A stretch of DNA of 64,000 nt from JACXVD01 sp020446665 (GCA_041396905.1 JAWKXQ010000015.1:8449-72448); one strand, 5' to 3'. Counted from the stretch's first letter, positions 50,290-59,248 are shown. Translations and numbers: made by a program. Notes: generated by a model from the sequence alone, not told the origin.

Positions 50290-51008
50290 CGCGAGCCTCC
50301 TGTCCCGGCGGGCAGATCTTGCAAGGCGAAATCGGCATAGGCCGCGCGGGCAGCCTGCCAGTCATCCGCACTCAGATTGCGCAAGGCGAACAGGCTGCGT
50401 TCCACTCGCTCGGCGATGACGCGGAATGCCTGTCGGGCCGGGTCTGGCAAGGCAGGCAGGGCCGACAATTCGCGCGCCGTGCTGGATGGTTCGACCCAGT
50501 CGGGCTGGGCCGTGGCAATCTGGTGGACGCTGCGTTTCAGGAGCAGATGGGTGGCTTCGTCATAGCGGCCCTCTGCCGCCAACCTGTCTGCATCGTCGAG
50601 CAAGGCCAAGGCTTCTTCGCGTTCAGGTGCCCATGCAGCTGCTTCATACGCGGCCCGCCCCTTGCGCGGGCCGAGGTCCAGCACCGGGGCAAGCAATCGC
50701 CACAAGACATAGAGCAGAGCGGCAATGGCAAGGCTGATCAGTACCCATTTGAGCACGGGCCAGCTCATCCCCAGCATTTTCCCGAGCGGTTCAAACAGGC
50801 TCTGGAGAAATTCGGAGATCGACTTGAGCCAATCGGGTGGCTCCTGCTGCATTTTGGGGATTTCTATCGGGGTGTACTGGATGGATTCGTCAGCGCGTAT
50901 GGCTTCCCAACCTGCCGCTGCGTCATCCGCTGCCTGTTCCCCGCTACCCGTCGTCACCAGGCTTAGGTGGCATGGCAAGCGAAGCAGCGCAAGCACTCGC
51001 TTGCGCAT
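50286..51008 (-). CDS. DUF4129 domain protein, first gene of the MoxR operon
   Basis: A 240-residue protein. After a short N-terminal region there is one membrane helix (about residues 83-105, LKWVLISLAIAALLYVLWRLLAPV) and a cytoplasmic DUF4129 domain (EEALALLDDADRLAAEGRYDEATHLLLKRSVHQIA and ELSALPALPDPARQAF). It starts the operon DUF4129-DUF4350-MoxR-DUF58-SpoIIM-RDD-GNAT-beta-lactamase, with 4-base overlaps at most junctions. In some proteins DUF4129 is fused to transglutaminase domains; not here. Confidence 0.82.
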   Translation of the reverse strand: MRKRVLALLRLPCHLSLVTTGSGEQAADDAAAGWEAIRADESIQYTPIEIPKMQQEPPDWLKSISEFLQSLFEPLGKMLGMSWPVLKWVLISLAIAALLYVLWRLLAPVLDLGPRKGRAAYEAAAWAPEREEALALLDDADRLAAEGRYDEATHLLLKRSVHQIATAQPDWVEPSSTARELSALPALPDPARQAFRVIAERVERSLFALRNLSADDWQAARAAYADFALQDLPAGTGGSR

Positions 51009-51020
51009 TTTGGTTGCGAA

Positions 51021-51941
51021 TCAGTCTGCCAGCTGCCCGCGCTGCCGCGCCATGGGGTAACTGCCGAGGATGCGCAGCTCCTTGCAATGGAATTCCAGCT
51101 CCTCCAGCGCGCGATCCACCCGCGGGTCGCCCGGCGCGCCGATAATGTCGGCATAGAACATTGTTGCAGCGAAGCTGGCCCCGCGCTGGTAACTTTCCAG
51201 CTTGGTCATGTTGACGCCATTGGTCGCAAAGCCACCCATCGCCTTGTACAGGGCAGCCGGGATGTTCTTCACTTCAAAGACGAAAGTCGTCATCGCCTGT
51301 TGTCCGGCGAGGCTTGCCGGATCGAGCCCTTGCGGGGCCAGCACGACGAAGCGGGTCGTGTTGTCATCTGCGTCTTCCACCCGCTCTTCGACAATGGACA
51401 GGCCATAGAGATCGGCGGCCAGCGCAGGCGCAATCGCTGCGATGGACGGATCTTTCTGTTCCGCGACATAGGCGGCGGCACCCGCAGTATCAGCATGGCT
51501 GAGCGGCACAATTCCGCGCGTGCGCAGAAAATGGCGTGACTGGCCCAGCGCTTGCGGATGGCTATAGGCGGCCTTGAACGGGCCAAGGGAGCCGTCTGCA
51601 TCGGGCAAAGCCATCAGTGCATGATGGATCGCCATGAAATGTTCGCCAACGATGGCCAGCCCGCTTTCCGGCAACAGGAAATGGATATCCGCCACTCGCC
51701 CATGCTGGCTGTTTTCAATCGGAATCATCGCCGCACCCGCGCGGCCATCCTTCACTGCATCCAGTGCATCGGCAAAGCTGAAACAGGGCAAGGGCAGCGC
51801 ATCGGGCGCATATTCATTCACCGCGCGGTGCGAATTGGCCCCCGGCGCGCCCTGGAAGGCAATCGCGCGCGCAGGATTTTCTGCCGCTGCTGCGGCCATC
51901 TGCTCGACCATGGCCGAGGCATTTGCAGGAAAACTGTCCAT
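51021..51941 (-). CDS. pheA: Prephenate dehydratase
   Basis: A 306-residue monofunctional enzyme converting prephenate to phenylpyruvate in phenylalanine synthesis. The catalytic domain has AFQGAPGANSHRAV, MIPIENSQHGRVADIH, SHPQALGQ and the DNTTRFVVL motif with the catalytic Thr. A C-terminal ACT domain follows (KNIPAALYKAMGGFATNGVNMTKLESY), the site of phenylalanine feedback. ATG 51941 is chosen; upstream codons to 51986 are possible but unneeded. Confidence 0.94.
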   Translation of the reverse strand: MDSFPANASAMVEQMAAAAAENPARAIAFQGAPGANSHRAVNEYAPDALPLPCFSFADALDAVKDGRAGAAMIPIENSQHGRVADIHFLLPESGLAIVGEHFMAIHHALMALPDADGSLGPFKAAYSHPQALGQSRHFLRTRGIVPLSHADTAGAAAYVAEQKDPSIAAIAPALAADLYGLSIVEERVEDADDNTTRFVVLAPQGLDPASLAGQQAMTTFVFEVKNIPAALYKAMGGFATNGVNMTKLESYQRGASFAATMFYADIIGAPGDPRVDRALEELEFHCKELRILGSYPMARQRGQLAD

Positions 51942-52074
51942 CGCCGGGCCGCTTAGAGTGCCAATAAGGGGCGGGCAAGCGGGCATTGCACTGTTTCAGG
52001 CCTTGCGCCTTTGCCCTGCGCTGACTAGAGCGGCGCGCAAGATAGCATAGTTGAGCTTTTGCGGACCTGCACAG

Positions 52075-52722
52075 ATGAACAATAGCAACACCATTTTCGG
52101 CTGGATTCTCGGTTCCGGCATCGTCGCCCTTGGCCTGTCGATTGTCAGCGCCATGTATTTCGGCGCAGACAAGCCTCATGCCCCGCATGAAGGCGGTTTT
52201 CCGGTAGAAGTGGCGGATTCCGGCGAAGGCGCGGCTTCCGGTCCGTCGCTGGCGGAACTGCTGGCAACCGGCGATGCCACCGCAGGTGAGAAAGTGTTCG
52301 CCAAGTGCACGGCCTGCCACACGATCAATCAGGGCGGGGCCAATGGAATCGGTCCGAATCTGTTTGGCGTGATGGGCAAGCCGATTGGCAGCCACGTTGC
52401 CGGTTTCGCCTATAGCGGCGCACTCTCCGGCCATGGTGGTGACTGGACCTTCGAAAACATGAATGCATGGCTCTCCAGCCCGCGCGCTTTTGCTGACGGC
52501 ACGAAGATGAGCTTTGCCGGTCTTTCCAAGCCGGAAGACCGCGCCAATATCATGCTGTACCTGCTCGCCAATGGCGGCGGTCCGGCTCTCCCGACTCCGG
52601 AAGCTGCTCCGGCCGAAGGTGAAGCCGATGCGGCCCCAGAAGGTGCAGAAGCTGCTGGCGAAGTTGCAGCAGCAGAAGCTGAACAGGAAGCTGGCGCAGA
52701 AATCGCTGAAGCGACTGAATAA
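52075..52722 (+). CDS. Membrane-anchored cytochrome c (c552/CycM type)
   Basis: A 215-residue class I cytochrome c. An uncleaved N-terminal helix (FGWILGSGIVALGLSIVSAMYFG) anchors it, and the haem site is CTACH, with the axial Met in DGTKMSF. The domain pattern (GIGPNLFGVMGKPIGS, FAYSGAL, WTFENMNAWL) matches alphaproteobacterial electron carriers between the bc1 complex and terminal oxidases. The C-terminal 45 residues are an Ala/Glu-rich tail that is not part of the fold. Confidence 0.9.
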   Translation: MNNSNTIFGWILGSGIVALGLSIVSAMYFGADKPHAPHEGGFPVEVADSGEGAASGPSLAELLATGDATAGEKVFAKCTACHTINQGGANGIGPNLFGVMGKPIGSHVAGFAYSGALSGHGGDWTFENMNAWLSSPRAFADGTKMSFAGLSKPEDRANIMLYLLANGGGPALPTPEAAPAEGEADAAPEGAEAAGEVAAAEAEQEAGAEIAEATE

Positions 52723-52747
52723 GCGCAAGCTGCAACCAGCTAGCAAG

Positions 52748-52783
52748 AAAAAGGCGCGCGATTTTCGAATCGCGCGCCTTTTT
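52748..52783. terminator. Strong bidirectional terminator
   Basis: A perfect 16-bp stem, AAAAAGGCGCGCGATT with AATCGCGCGCCTTTTT, and a TTCG tetraloop. With A-runs and T-runs on both sides it serves the cytochrome gene and, from the other direction, rlmE. Confidence 0.9.
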
Positions 52784-52805
52784 CTTTGTCTGGCCCCGGC
52801 GTGAG

Positions 52806-53471
52806 CTAAGCCTCGCCCCTAAATCCCTGCGCGATCACATACCATTCCGACGATCCCTTGCGGCTCGCTGGCGGCTTGGCATGTTTGACGCTGCGGAAAT
52901 GTTTCTTGAGCAAGGCCAGCAATTCCGTATCCGTTCCCCCGGCCAGTACCTTGGCCACATAGGCCCCGCCGGGGGCCAGATTTTCCACCGCAAACCACGC
53001 GCCCGCCTCCACCAGCGCCATGGTGCGCAAATGGTCGGTCTGCTTGTGCCCTACCGTATTGGCGGCCATGTCTGACAGGATCAGATCGGCTGGCCCGCCC
53101 AGCGCCTCTTCCAGCACAGCAGGCGCGGCATCATCCATGAAATCCATCTGGAAGATGGTGACGCCTTCGATCGGTTCGGTTTCCAGCAGGTCAATCCCGA
53201 CAATGGCGGCCTTTGGCGCCCGTTTGCGCACCACCTGGCTCCACCCGCCGGGGGCAATGCCCAGATCGACCACGCGCCGCGCACCCTTGAGCAAGGTGAA
53301 GCGTTCATCCAGCTCTGCCAGCTTATAGGCGGCACGGCTGCGATAACCTTCGGCCTTGGCCTGTTTCACATAAGGGTCGTTGAGCTGGCGTTCGAGCCAG
53401 CGTGTGGAAGAGGCTGTGCGACCACGGGCGGTCTTCACCCGCTTGCCCAGATCCTTGCCTGAACGGCTCAT
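52806..53471 (-). CDS. rlmE: 23S rRNA (uridine-2'-O-) methyltransferase RlmE
   Basis: A 221-residue FtsJ-family enzyme methylating U2552 of 23S rRNA. The SAM site is VVDLGIAPGGWSQV, followed by DLILSDMAANTVGHKQTDHLR and the C-terminal catalytic Lys region KVLAGG. The N-terminal 30 residues are basic. ATG 53471 overlaps the Ppx/GppA stop (ATGA), so the two are translationally coupled. Confidence 0.95.
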   Translation of the reverse strand: MSRSGKDLGKRVKTARGRTASSTRWLERQLNDPYVKQAKAEGYRSRAAYKLAELDERFTLLKGARRVVDLGIAPGGWSQVVRKRAPKAAIVGIDLLETEPIEGVTIFQMDFMDDAAPAVLEEALGGPADLILSDMAANTVGHKQTDHLRTMALVEAGAWFAVENLAPGGAYVAKVLAGGTDTELLALLKKHFRSVKHAKPPASRKGSSEWYVIAQGFRGEA

Positions 53472-54685
53472 TTGCTGGCCCCTTCCCGTGCGCCATCCTT
53501 CAGCGCCTGGCGACATTTCTCGCCTGCCACATCAGCGGCCATCAGGCTGCGCAGGATACCTTCGCGAATGCCGCGATCTGCCACGCCCAGCCGATCGGCT
53601 GGCCAGATGTCGAGAATGGATTCGAGAATGGCACATCCTGCCACCACCAGATCGGCCCGGTCATTGCCGATACAAGGCAATCTCTGCCGATCTTCCAGCG
53701 CCATATGTGAAAGCCGCGTGGAAATATGGCGCATGGCTTCGGACTGGACGATCAGCCCGTCTACTGCGCGGCGATCATATTGCGGCAGCTCCAGATGGAT
53801 GCTGGCGAGCGTCGTGACGGTCCCGCTGGTGCCCAGCAGGCGGATATCCTGCGATTGCGCGGCATCGGCGATCCGCTCTGCAAAAGGGGAAAAACTCTCG
53901 CTCACCAGCCGCCGCATTTCCGCATAGCGGGCCAGCCTTGTTGCTTCATCCCCTTCGCTGCGCCCGACCGTATCCGTCAGCGAGACCACCCCAAAGGGCA
54001 CGCTCTGCCAGTCAAGAATCCGCGGCACAGGCCCGCCCGGCTCGATCAGCACCAGCTCGGTCGAGCCGCCGCCAATGTCGAAAATCACCGCCGGACCTTC
54101 GCCCGCTTCCAGCAGGATATGGCAGCCCAGAACCGCCAGCCGCGCCTCTTCCTGCGCGGTGATGATATCCAGCACGATGCCGGTTTCGTTTTTCACCCGC
54201 TCGATAAAGGCTTCGCCATTGCTGGCGCGGCGGCAAGCCTCTGTCGCAACTGAACGGGCGAGATGGACATTGCGGCGGCGCAGTTTCTCGGCACAGACCT
54301 GCAGCGCACCCAGCGCGCGGTCCATCGCCAGATCGCTCAGCTTCCCGCTATGGGCCAGCCCTTCACCCAGCCGGACAACCCGGCTGAAAGCATCAATGAC
54401 CGTAAAATCGGGGCCAGAGGGCCGGGCGATCAGCAGGCGGCAATTATTGGTCCCCAGATCCAGCGCGGCATAGGCCTGCCTGCGCGGGCCGCCAAATTGC
54501 GGTGCGGCACCCTTGCGCGGCATCGAATCACGCCTTCCGTCACGCGGGGTCTTGCCCGACTTTCCGCGTGGTTTCCGGTTGGACTGTGGGGAGCTCCTGT
54601 AGCGAAAATCGGCTACTTTGCCGGACTTTTTGCTCCCTTGCGCGCCAGCCCTGTTTGTATCGTCCGGCGGAGAATAATCCGCCAT
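53468..54685 (-). CDS. Ppx/GppA phosphatase family protein
   Basis: A 405-residue exopolyphosphatase/guanosine pentaphosphatase. The ASKHA core shows YAALDLGTNNCRLLIA, DIITAQEEARLAVLG and VIFDIGGGSTELVLIE. About 65 basic, low-complexity residues precede the core. It would degrade polyphosphate or convert pppGpp to ppGpp. It forms an operon with rlmE. ATG 54685 is chosen, as the codons up to 54730 look non-coding. Confidence 0.92.
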   Translation of the reverse strand: MADYSPPDDTNRAGAQGSKKSGKVADFRYRSSPQSNRKPRGKSGKTPRDGRRDSMPRKGAAPQFGGPRRQAYAALDLGTNNCRLLIARPSGPDFTVIDAFSRVVRLGEGLAHSGKLSDLAMDRALGALQVCAEKLRRRNVHLARSVATEACRRASNGEAFIERVKNETGIVLDIITAQEEARLAVLGCHILLEAGEGPAVIFDIGGGSTELVLIEPGGPVPRILDWQSVPFGVVSLTDTVGRSEGDEATRLARYAEMRRLVSESFSPFAERIADAAQSQDIRLLGTSGTVTTLASIHLELPQYDRRAVDGLIVQSEAMRHISTRLSHMALEDRQRLPCIGNDRADLVVAGCAILESILDIWPADRLGVADRGIREGILRSLMAADVAGEKCRQALKDGAREGASK

Positions 54686-54852
54686 AATCCAGTATCTTTC
54701 CAAATCACTGGCGCAACATAGCACCAGCACCTGAAGACAATGCTAGCGCCACGCAAGAGCGGCGGCAAGGGGCGCGCTGCAAGAGGGCCTTGACCTCCAG
54801 CGCACACAAACCTATTTGCGCGCCTCGCCCGGAGGCTTCGCCCCGGTCCTGA

Positions 54853-54926
54853 TGCCCCGTCGTCTAATGGTAAGACTACGGACTCTGACTCCGTCTATTG
54901 AGGTTCGAATCCTCACGGGGCATCCA
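54853..54926 (+). tRNA. tRNA-Gln (anticodon CTG)
   Basis: Acceptor TGCCCCG pairs with CGGGGCA; the anticodon stem-loop is ACGGA-CTCTGAC-TCCGT with anticodon CTG; the T-arm is TGAGGTTCGAATCCTCA; an encoded CCA ends the gene. Confidence 0.95.
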
Positions 54927-54981
54927 TTTTCCCTCCCTGCTACCTTGTCGGCGCCGTGATGCGGGCCTAAATCCTTGGCTT

Positions 54982-55857
54982 ATGGATAAAAAGACAAGCA
55001 ACGCCGATCTCGTTGATCACAAATTCTATCATGCCGGGCAGGAAGCTGCCTTTGTCGAGAAGCAGACCCCCGGCACGCCGCAGACGCGGCATCCGGCCTA
55101 TCGGCTGGCCTATCGCGACACGGAATTTCTGCTGCGCGATGAAATGCGGCCCGTGCGATTCCAGCTGGAATTGCAGAAGCCGGAAATGTTGCTGGAGGAA
55201 GCCGGGGTTGGTTCCACGCTGGTAATGTATGGCTCTGCCCGCATTCCTGCGCCGGAAAAGGCAGAGGAACTGGTGGCTGAGGCCAGCCCGGAACGCCGCG
55301 CCGTGGCGGAACAGCTGGCCGCGAACTCAAAATATTACACTGAAGCCTACAAGCTCGCCCGGATGGTTAGTGAAAAGGCGATCATCGAAGATGGAAGGCG
55401 GCAGTTCGTCGTCTGTTCAGGCGGTGGCCCGTCGATCATGGAAGCGGCCAATCGCGGGGCGAGCGATGCCGGGGCGGAGTCCATCGGGCTGAATATCGTG
55501 TTGCCGCATGAGCAGGCACCCAACCCCTATGTGACGCCCTATCTTTCCTTCCAGTTCCACTATTTCGCGCTTCGCAAGATGCATTTCCTGATGCGTGCGC
55601 GGGCGGTGGCGGTGTTCCCCGGCGGGTTTGGTACGCTGGATGAATTTCTTGAACTGCTGACCCTGATCCAGACCGGCAAGATGAAGCCGATCCCGATCCT
55701 GCTGTTCGGCAAGGATTTCTGGACCAAGGTGATCAATTTCGAAGCTCTGGCGGATCAGGGCACGATCAATCACGAGGATCTGGACCTGTTCCAGTGGTGC
55801 GAAACGGCGGATGAGGCCTGGGGCCATATCGCTGAATTCTACCAGCTGGAAAACTGA
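54982..55857 (+). CDS. LOG-family Rossmann-fold protein (TIGR00730-like)
   Basis: A 291-residue protein of the lysine-decarboxylase-like/LOG family. The nucleotide-binding motifs are CSGGGPSIMEAANRGA and FPGGFGTLDEFLELLTLIQTGK. LOG enzymes release free bases, such as cytokinins, from nucleotide monophosphates; bacterial homologues are often general nucleotide hydrolases. The gene is longer than plant LOG by about 70 N-terminal residues. ATG 54982 follows tRNA-Gln by 55 bases. Confidence 0.9.
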   Translation: MDKKTSNADLVDHKFYHAGQEAAFVEKQTPGTPQTRHPAYRLAYRDTEFLLRDEMRPVRFQLELQKPEMLLEEAGVGSTLVMYGSARIPAPEKAEELVAEASPERRAVAEQLAANSKYYTEAYKLARMVSEKAIIEDGRRQFVVCSGGGPSIMEAANRGASDAGAESIGLNIVLPHEQAPNPYVTPYLSFQFHYFALRKMHFLMRARAVAVFPGGFGTLDEFLELLTLIQTGKMKPIPILLFGKDFWTKVINFEALADQGTINHEDLDLFQWCETADEAWGHIAEFYQLEN

Positions 55858-55858
55858 G

Positions 55859-56662
55859 TTAGCCGCGCACCGCGTGATGGCCCAGCGGGCCAGAACCTGA
55901 GCCGAAACCGGGCGCTGCCTCGATTGCGCGGAGCACGAATTGCCGGCCCAGCCGCACGGCATGTTCCAGTGGCTGGCCATGGCCGAGCAGCGTCGCAATC
56001 GCGCTGGACAAAGTGCAGCCCGTGCCATGGGTGTGGCGGGTCTCGATCCGCGCATGATCGAAGGCGACAGCGCGCTCGCCCTGCGGCACCAGCAGGTCTA
56101 TGATCCGCGCATCGGGCGTGTGGCCGCCCTTGGCCAGCACAGCTGCGCCATATTGATTGGCAAGGACTTCCGCCGCTTCGGCCATCATGGACTGCGTGGT
56201 CAGGCTCCGCCCGGCGAGATGTTCCAGCTCAGGCAGATTGGGCGTAACCAAAGTCGCCAGCGGGAACAGGCGCTCGCGCAGCTTGTCCACCGTATCGGGT
56301 GCGATCAGCGCCGCACCAGAGGTAGCGATCATCACCGGGTCGAGCACGATGGGGATATGGCCGGGCAATTTCTCCAGCTCGCCAGCGACCTGATCGATAA
56401 TGGCGCCATCATGCAGCATGCCGATCTTCACCGCATCGACGCCAATATCGCTGACACAGCTGACGATCTGATCACGCACCATGTCTGCGCTGAGCGGGGC
56501 AATGGCCTGCACCCCGACGCTGTTCTGCGCAGTGACGGCGGTAATGGCGCTCATCGCATAGCCGCCAAGCATGCAGATGGTCTTGATATCGGCCTGTATG
56601 CCTGCGCCGCCGGAGGAGTCCGAGCCGGCAATGGTGAGAATGCGGGGAGGGGCTTTGGTCAT
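55859..56662 (-). CDS. thiD: Hydroxymethylpyrimidine/phosphomethylpyrimidine kinase
   Basis: A 267-residue ribokinase-fold enzyme phosphorylating HMP and HMP-P in thiamine synthesis. Motifs are IAGSDSSGGAGIQADIKT, PIVLDPVMIATSG and HGTGCTLSSAIATLLGHG with the catalytic aspartate position replaced by the GTGCTLSSA motif as usual in ThiD. The C-terminal SGPLGHHAVRG ends the gene. It is convergent with the LOG gene, with one base between. Confidence 0.93.
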   Translation of the reverse strand: MTKAPPRILTIAGSDSSGGAGIQADIKTICMLGGYAMSAITAVTAQNSVGVQAIAPLSADMVRDQIVSCVSDIGVDAVKIGMLHDGAIIDQVAGELEKLPGHIPIVLDPVMIATSGAALIAPDTVDKLRERLFPLATLVTPNLPELEHLAGRSLTTQSMMAEAAEVLANQYGAAVLAKGGHTPDARIIDLLVPQGERAVAFDHARIETRHTHGTGCTLSSAIATLLGHGQPLEHAVRLGRQFVLRAIEAAPGFGSGSGPLGHHAVRG

Positions 56663-56724
56663 GCGCTGGTGGTTAATGCGGCGCGTGGGCGCGGGCAAGC
56701 TTGGCCTGAATGACCGCCCCTCAC

Positions 56725-56793
56725 CCCGTTCGCCTCGAGCGAAGTCGAGAGGCAAATGCCACGAGTGTCTCGACTTCGCTCGACACGAACGGG
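56725..56793. repeat. Inverted repeat pair containing TCGACTTCGCTCGA
   Basis: Arms at 56725-56753 (CCCGTTCGCCTCGAGCGAA then GTCGAGAGGC) and 56765-56793 (GTGTCTCGACTTCGCTCGA then CACGAACGGG) are reverse complements with few mismatches and an 11-base spacer. The GTTCGTGTCGAGCGAAGTCGAGACAC consensus is a frequent extragenic repeat in sphingomonads as I recall. It lies between thiD and the DUF1272 gene. Confidence 0.7.
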
Positions 56794-56804
56794 AAGTTGG
56801 AGAG

Positions 56805-57029
56805 TTATCCCTTGTGTCGCCGCTCGGTGCTCGCGGGATATTTTTCCTGCAATGCGGCGGAGCGGGTGGGCCGGTCCATCAATTCACCGCCGCAATTGGG
56901 GCACAGATCATCCAGCGCATCGGCGCATTCTGCGCAGAAAGTGCATTCAAAGCTGCAAATGAACGCGCCCGGTGCCTCCGCAGGCAAATCGCACCCGCAG
57001 CCTTCGCAATCGGGGCGCATTTCCAGCAT
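56805..57029 (-). CDS. DUF1272 cysteine-rich protein
   Basis: A 74-residue small zinc-binding protein. The DUF1272 pattern is present: MRPDCEGCGCDLP, ICSFECTFCAECA and LCPNCGGEL, with nine cysteines in all, probably two zinc sites. Function is unknown. Its ATG shares the last A of the upstream stop (TAATG), so it may be coupled to the nuclease-like gene. Confidence 0.88.
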   Translation of the reverse strand: MLEMRPDCEGCGCDLPAEAPGAFICSFECTFCAECADALDDLCPNCGGELMDRPTRSAALQEKYPASTERRHKG

Positions 57030-57799
57030 TATTTCAGCCACTTCAGAATCTGAGTTTTGGTTCCATCACCGAGGCTGCGCTTAATGAAAAGCTCAACTTC
57101 TTCCGGGTCGGGGGTCGTCCTCTCTGCGAGGCAGATAAACTCCCAAGAGTTGTAATCTTCAATATCTTTGGCTGAAATCACGCCGATTCCATGCTTGGAT
57201 GCAATTGCTTCAATTCTAGATGATTCGGGGAAGTCTGATAGCTTCTTACCAGCGGTATAGTAAATGACATAGGAGCGAGTTGCAAACTGCCTGTGTGTCA
57301 GAGATTCCATGACGCCCTTTACAGTAACATCATAGTGCGGCTTCACTTCAAATGTATGTATTTCCATAATTCTGTTCGGAAGGTATTCAAAAGTCTTCAG
57401 GGCCACTAGGGCAATATCTGGCCGCGACCAATTTCCGCCGGTTTCTCTCGCCCCTTGATGCGCGACGTTTTCGACATGGCAAGCGTCCAGTCGATGCCCC
57501 TTTTGCCAATTGAGTTGAATCTGCCTGACTGCGGGCTCATACAACTCCCTCTCATTTTGGAACATTCTGGGGGCTTCGAGTTCATTCGGTTCAGCCTGAG
57601 CGTCAATATCCGTTAGGATTGCCGTGCCACCATAACCACGCCCCTTTTCAATCTTTCCTTCTTCCCACAGCTCAGTGTGAATTCGCCAATATATATCGTC
57701 GTCCCAGCCGAGTTCGGCGGATAGCGTTGGATTAGAGCAGCGTCCGCCGGCAGTTTTCAGCGCGTTCAGAAATTGTTGCTTTCTCGTCGGTCTTGCCAT
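57029..57799 (-). CDS. Possible PD-(D/E)XK nuclease-fold protein with winged helix
   Basis: A 256-residue protein I cannot place in a named family. Residues 5-60 look like a winged helix (RKQQFLNALKTAGGRCSNPTLSAELGWDDDIYWRIHTELWEEGKI region). The later part has the spacing of a PD-(D/E)XK catalytic site: Pro127-Asp128 (SRPDIAL), then Glu151-Val-Lys153 (TFEVKPH) at the end of a strand, and a Gln-containing helix afterward (HRQFATRSYVIYY). The base composition is clearly more AT-rich than the neighbours, suggesting acquisition by transfer. It lies between glmM and the DUF1272 gene. A defence or restriction role is only a possibility. Confidence 0.6.
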   Translation of the reverse strand: MARPTRKQQFLNALKTAGGRCSNPTLSAELGWDDDIYWRIHTELWEEGKIEKGRGYGGTAILTDIDAQAEPNELEAPRMFQNERELYEPAVRQIQLNWQKGHRLDACHVENVAHQGARETGGNWSRPDIALVALKTFEYLPNRIMEIHTFEVKPHYDVTVKGVMESLTHRQFATRSYVIYYTAGKKLSDFPESSRIEAIASKHGIGVISAKDIEDYNSWEFICLAERTTPDPEEVELFIKRSLGDGTKTQILKWLK

Positions 57800-57816
57800 G
57801 ATCTCTTCCTGACTTG

Positions 57817-59153
57817 TCAAACTGCCGCCTGCACCGCGTCGCAAATGCGTTCGACAACGCGTTCGACCTGCTGGCCGTCATCACCCTCAGCCATGACGCG
57901 GATCAGCGGTTCGGTGCCCGATTTGCGGATCACCAGCCGCCCCTTGCCTGCCAGCTCGGCTTCCGCCTCTGCAATCACGGCCTTTACGCTGTCTGCATCC
58001 AGCGGTGCGCCCTTTTCATAGCGGACATTCTTGAGCAATTGCGGCACCGGATCAAACTGGTGCAGCAATTCACTGGCCGGTTTGCCTGAGCGGACGAGGC
58101 TGGCCAGCACGCGCAAAGCCGCCACGGTGCCATCGCCGGTCGTGCCATGATCGAGCAGGATCATATGGCCCGATTGCTCCCCGCCGACATTGAAGCCGCC
58201 TTGCTTCATGCGCTCCAGCACATAGCGGTCGCCCACCGCAGTGCGCTCCAGCGTCAGGCCATGCGCGCCCAGATGCCGCTCCAGCCCGAGATTCGACATC
58301 ACCGTCGCCACCAGCCCCCCGCCGCGCAGGCTGCCGCGTTCGGCCATGCGCAAGGCGATCAGTGCCATGATCTGATCGCCATCGACCGTCTGGCCTTTTT
58401 CGTCCACCACGATCAGCCGGTCTGCATCGCCATCCAGCGCGATCCCGATATGTGCGCCGGTTTCCACCACCTTGGCCTTGATCGCATCAAGGGAGGTAGA
58501 ACCGACCCCATCATTGATATTGAGCCCATTGGGCGAAACGCCCAGCGTCACCACTTCCGCGCCAAGTTCCCAGATGGCAGAGGGCGCCACCTGGTAGGCG
58601 GCACCATTGGCGCAATCGACCACGACCTTCAGGTCATCAAACCGCACATCGCTGGCCACTGACTGCTTGACCGCGTGGATATAGCGCCCGCGTGCATCGT
58701 CGATCCGCCGCGCACGGCCAATATCGGCATCGGCGAGCGGCTGGTCCACCACGCGATAGCCGCTTCGATGGCGAGCTCGGCTTCGTCCGACAGTTTGAGC
58801 CCGTCAGGGCCGAACAGCTTGATCCCGTTATCGGCAAAGGGATTGTGGCTGGCGGAAATCATCACGCCCATATCGGCGCGCATTTCCCGCGTCAGCATGG
58901 CGATGGCCGGGGTGGGCAGGGGGCCGGTCATGATCACGTCCATGCCCACACTGGTAAAGCCCGCCACCAGCGCGCTTTCCATCATATAGCCGGACAGGCG
59001 CGTATCCTTGCCGATCACAACCCGGTGGCGATGGTCGCTTCGGCGGAAATACTTTGCCTGCCGCCTGCCCCACGCGCATGGCGATGGCGGCGGTCATCAC
59101 GCCCTGATTGGTGCGGCCACGATGCCGTCAGTGCCGAAAAATTTGCGTCCCAT
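57817..59153 (-). pseudogene. glmM: Phosphoglucosamine mutase gene with three frameshifts (probable sequence errors)
   Basis: GlmM converts glucosamine 6-phosphate to glucosamine 1-phosphate for peptidoglycan and LPS. From ATG 59153 (RKFFGTDGI) the frame breaks by an apparent one-base loss near 59120, shifts again by an extra base in a T-run near 59053-59055 (restoring VVIGKDTRLSGYM), passes the phosphoserine loop MISASHNPFADNGIK intact, and loses a base near 58760 before VVDQPLADADIG. The rest runs clean to 57817 (DGDADRLI, GGEQSGHMI, RKSGTEPLIRVM). The span is 1337 bases; undoing the net shift gives 1338, that is 445 residues, the family length. As glmM is normally essential, error is more likely than loss. 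Confidence 0.85.
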
Positions 59154-59248
59154 TGTCCCTCGCTGGAGGTTGCATACGCCATTGCTGTAATTGCCAAGCC
59201 CTGATGGCGCGTTAAGGATGCGAAGGAAAGGTGCAAAAGGGGATTTTC

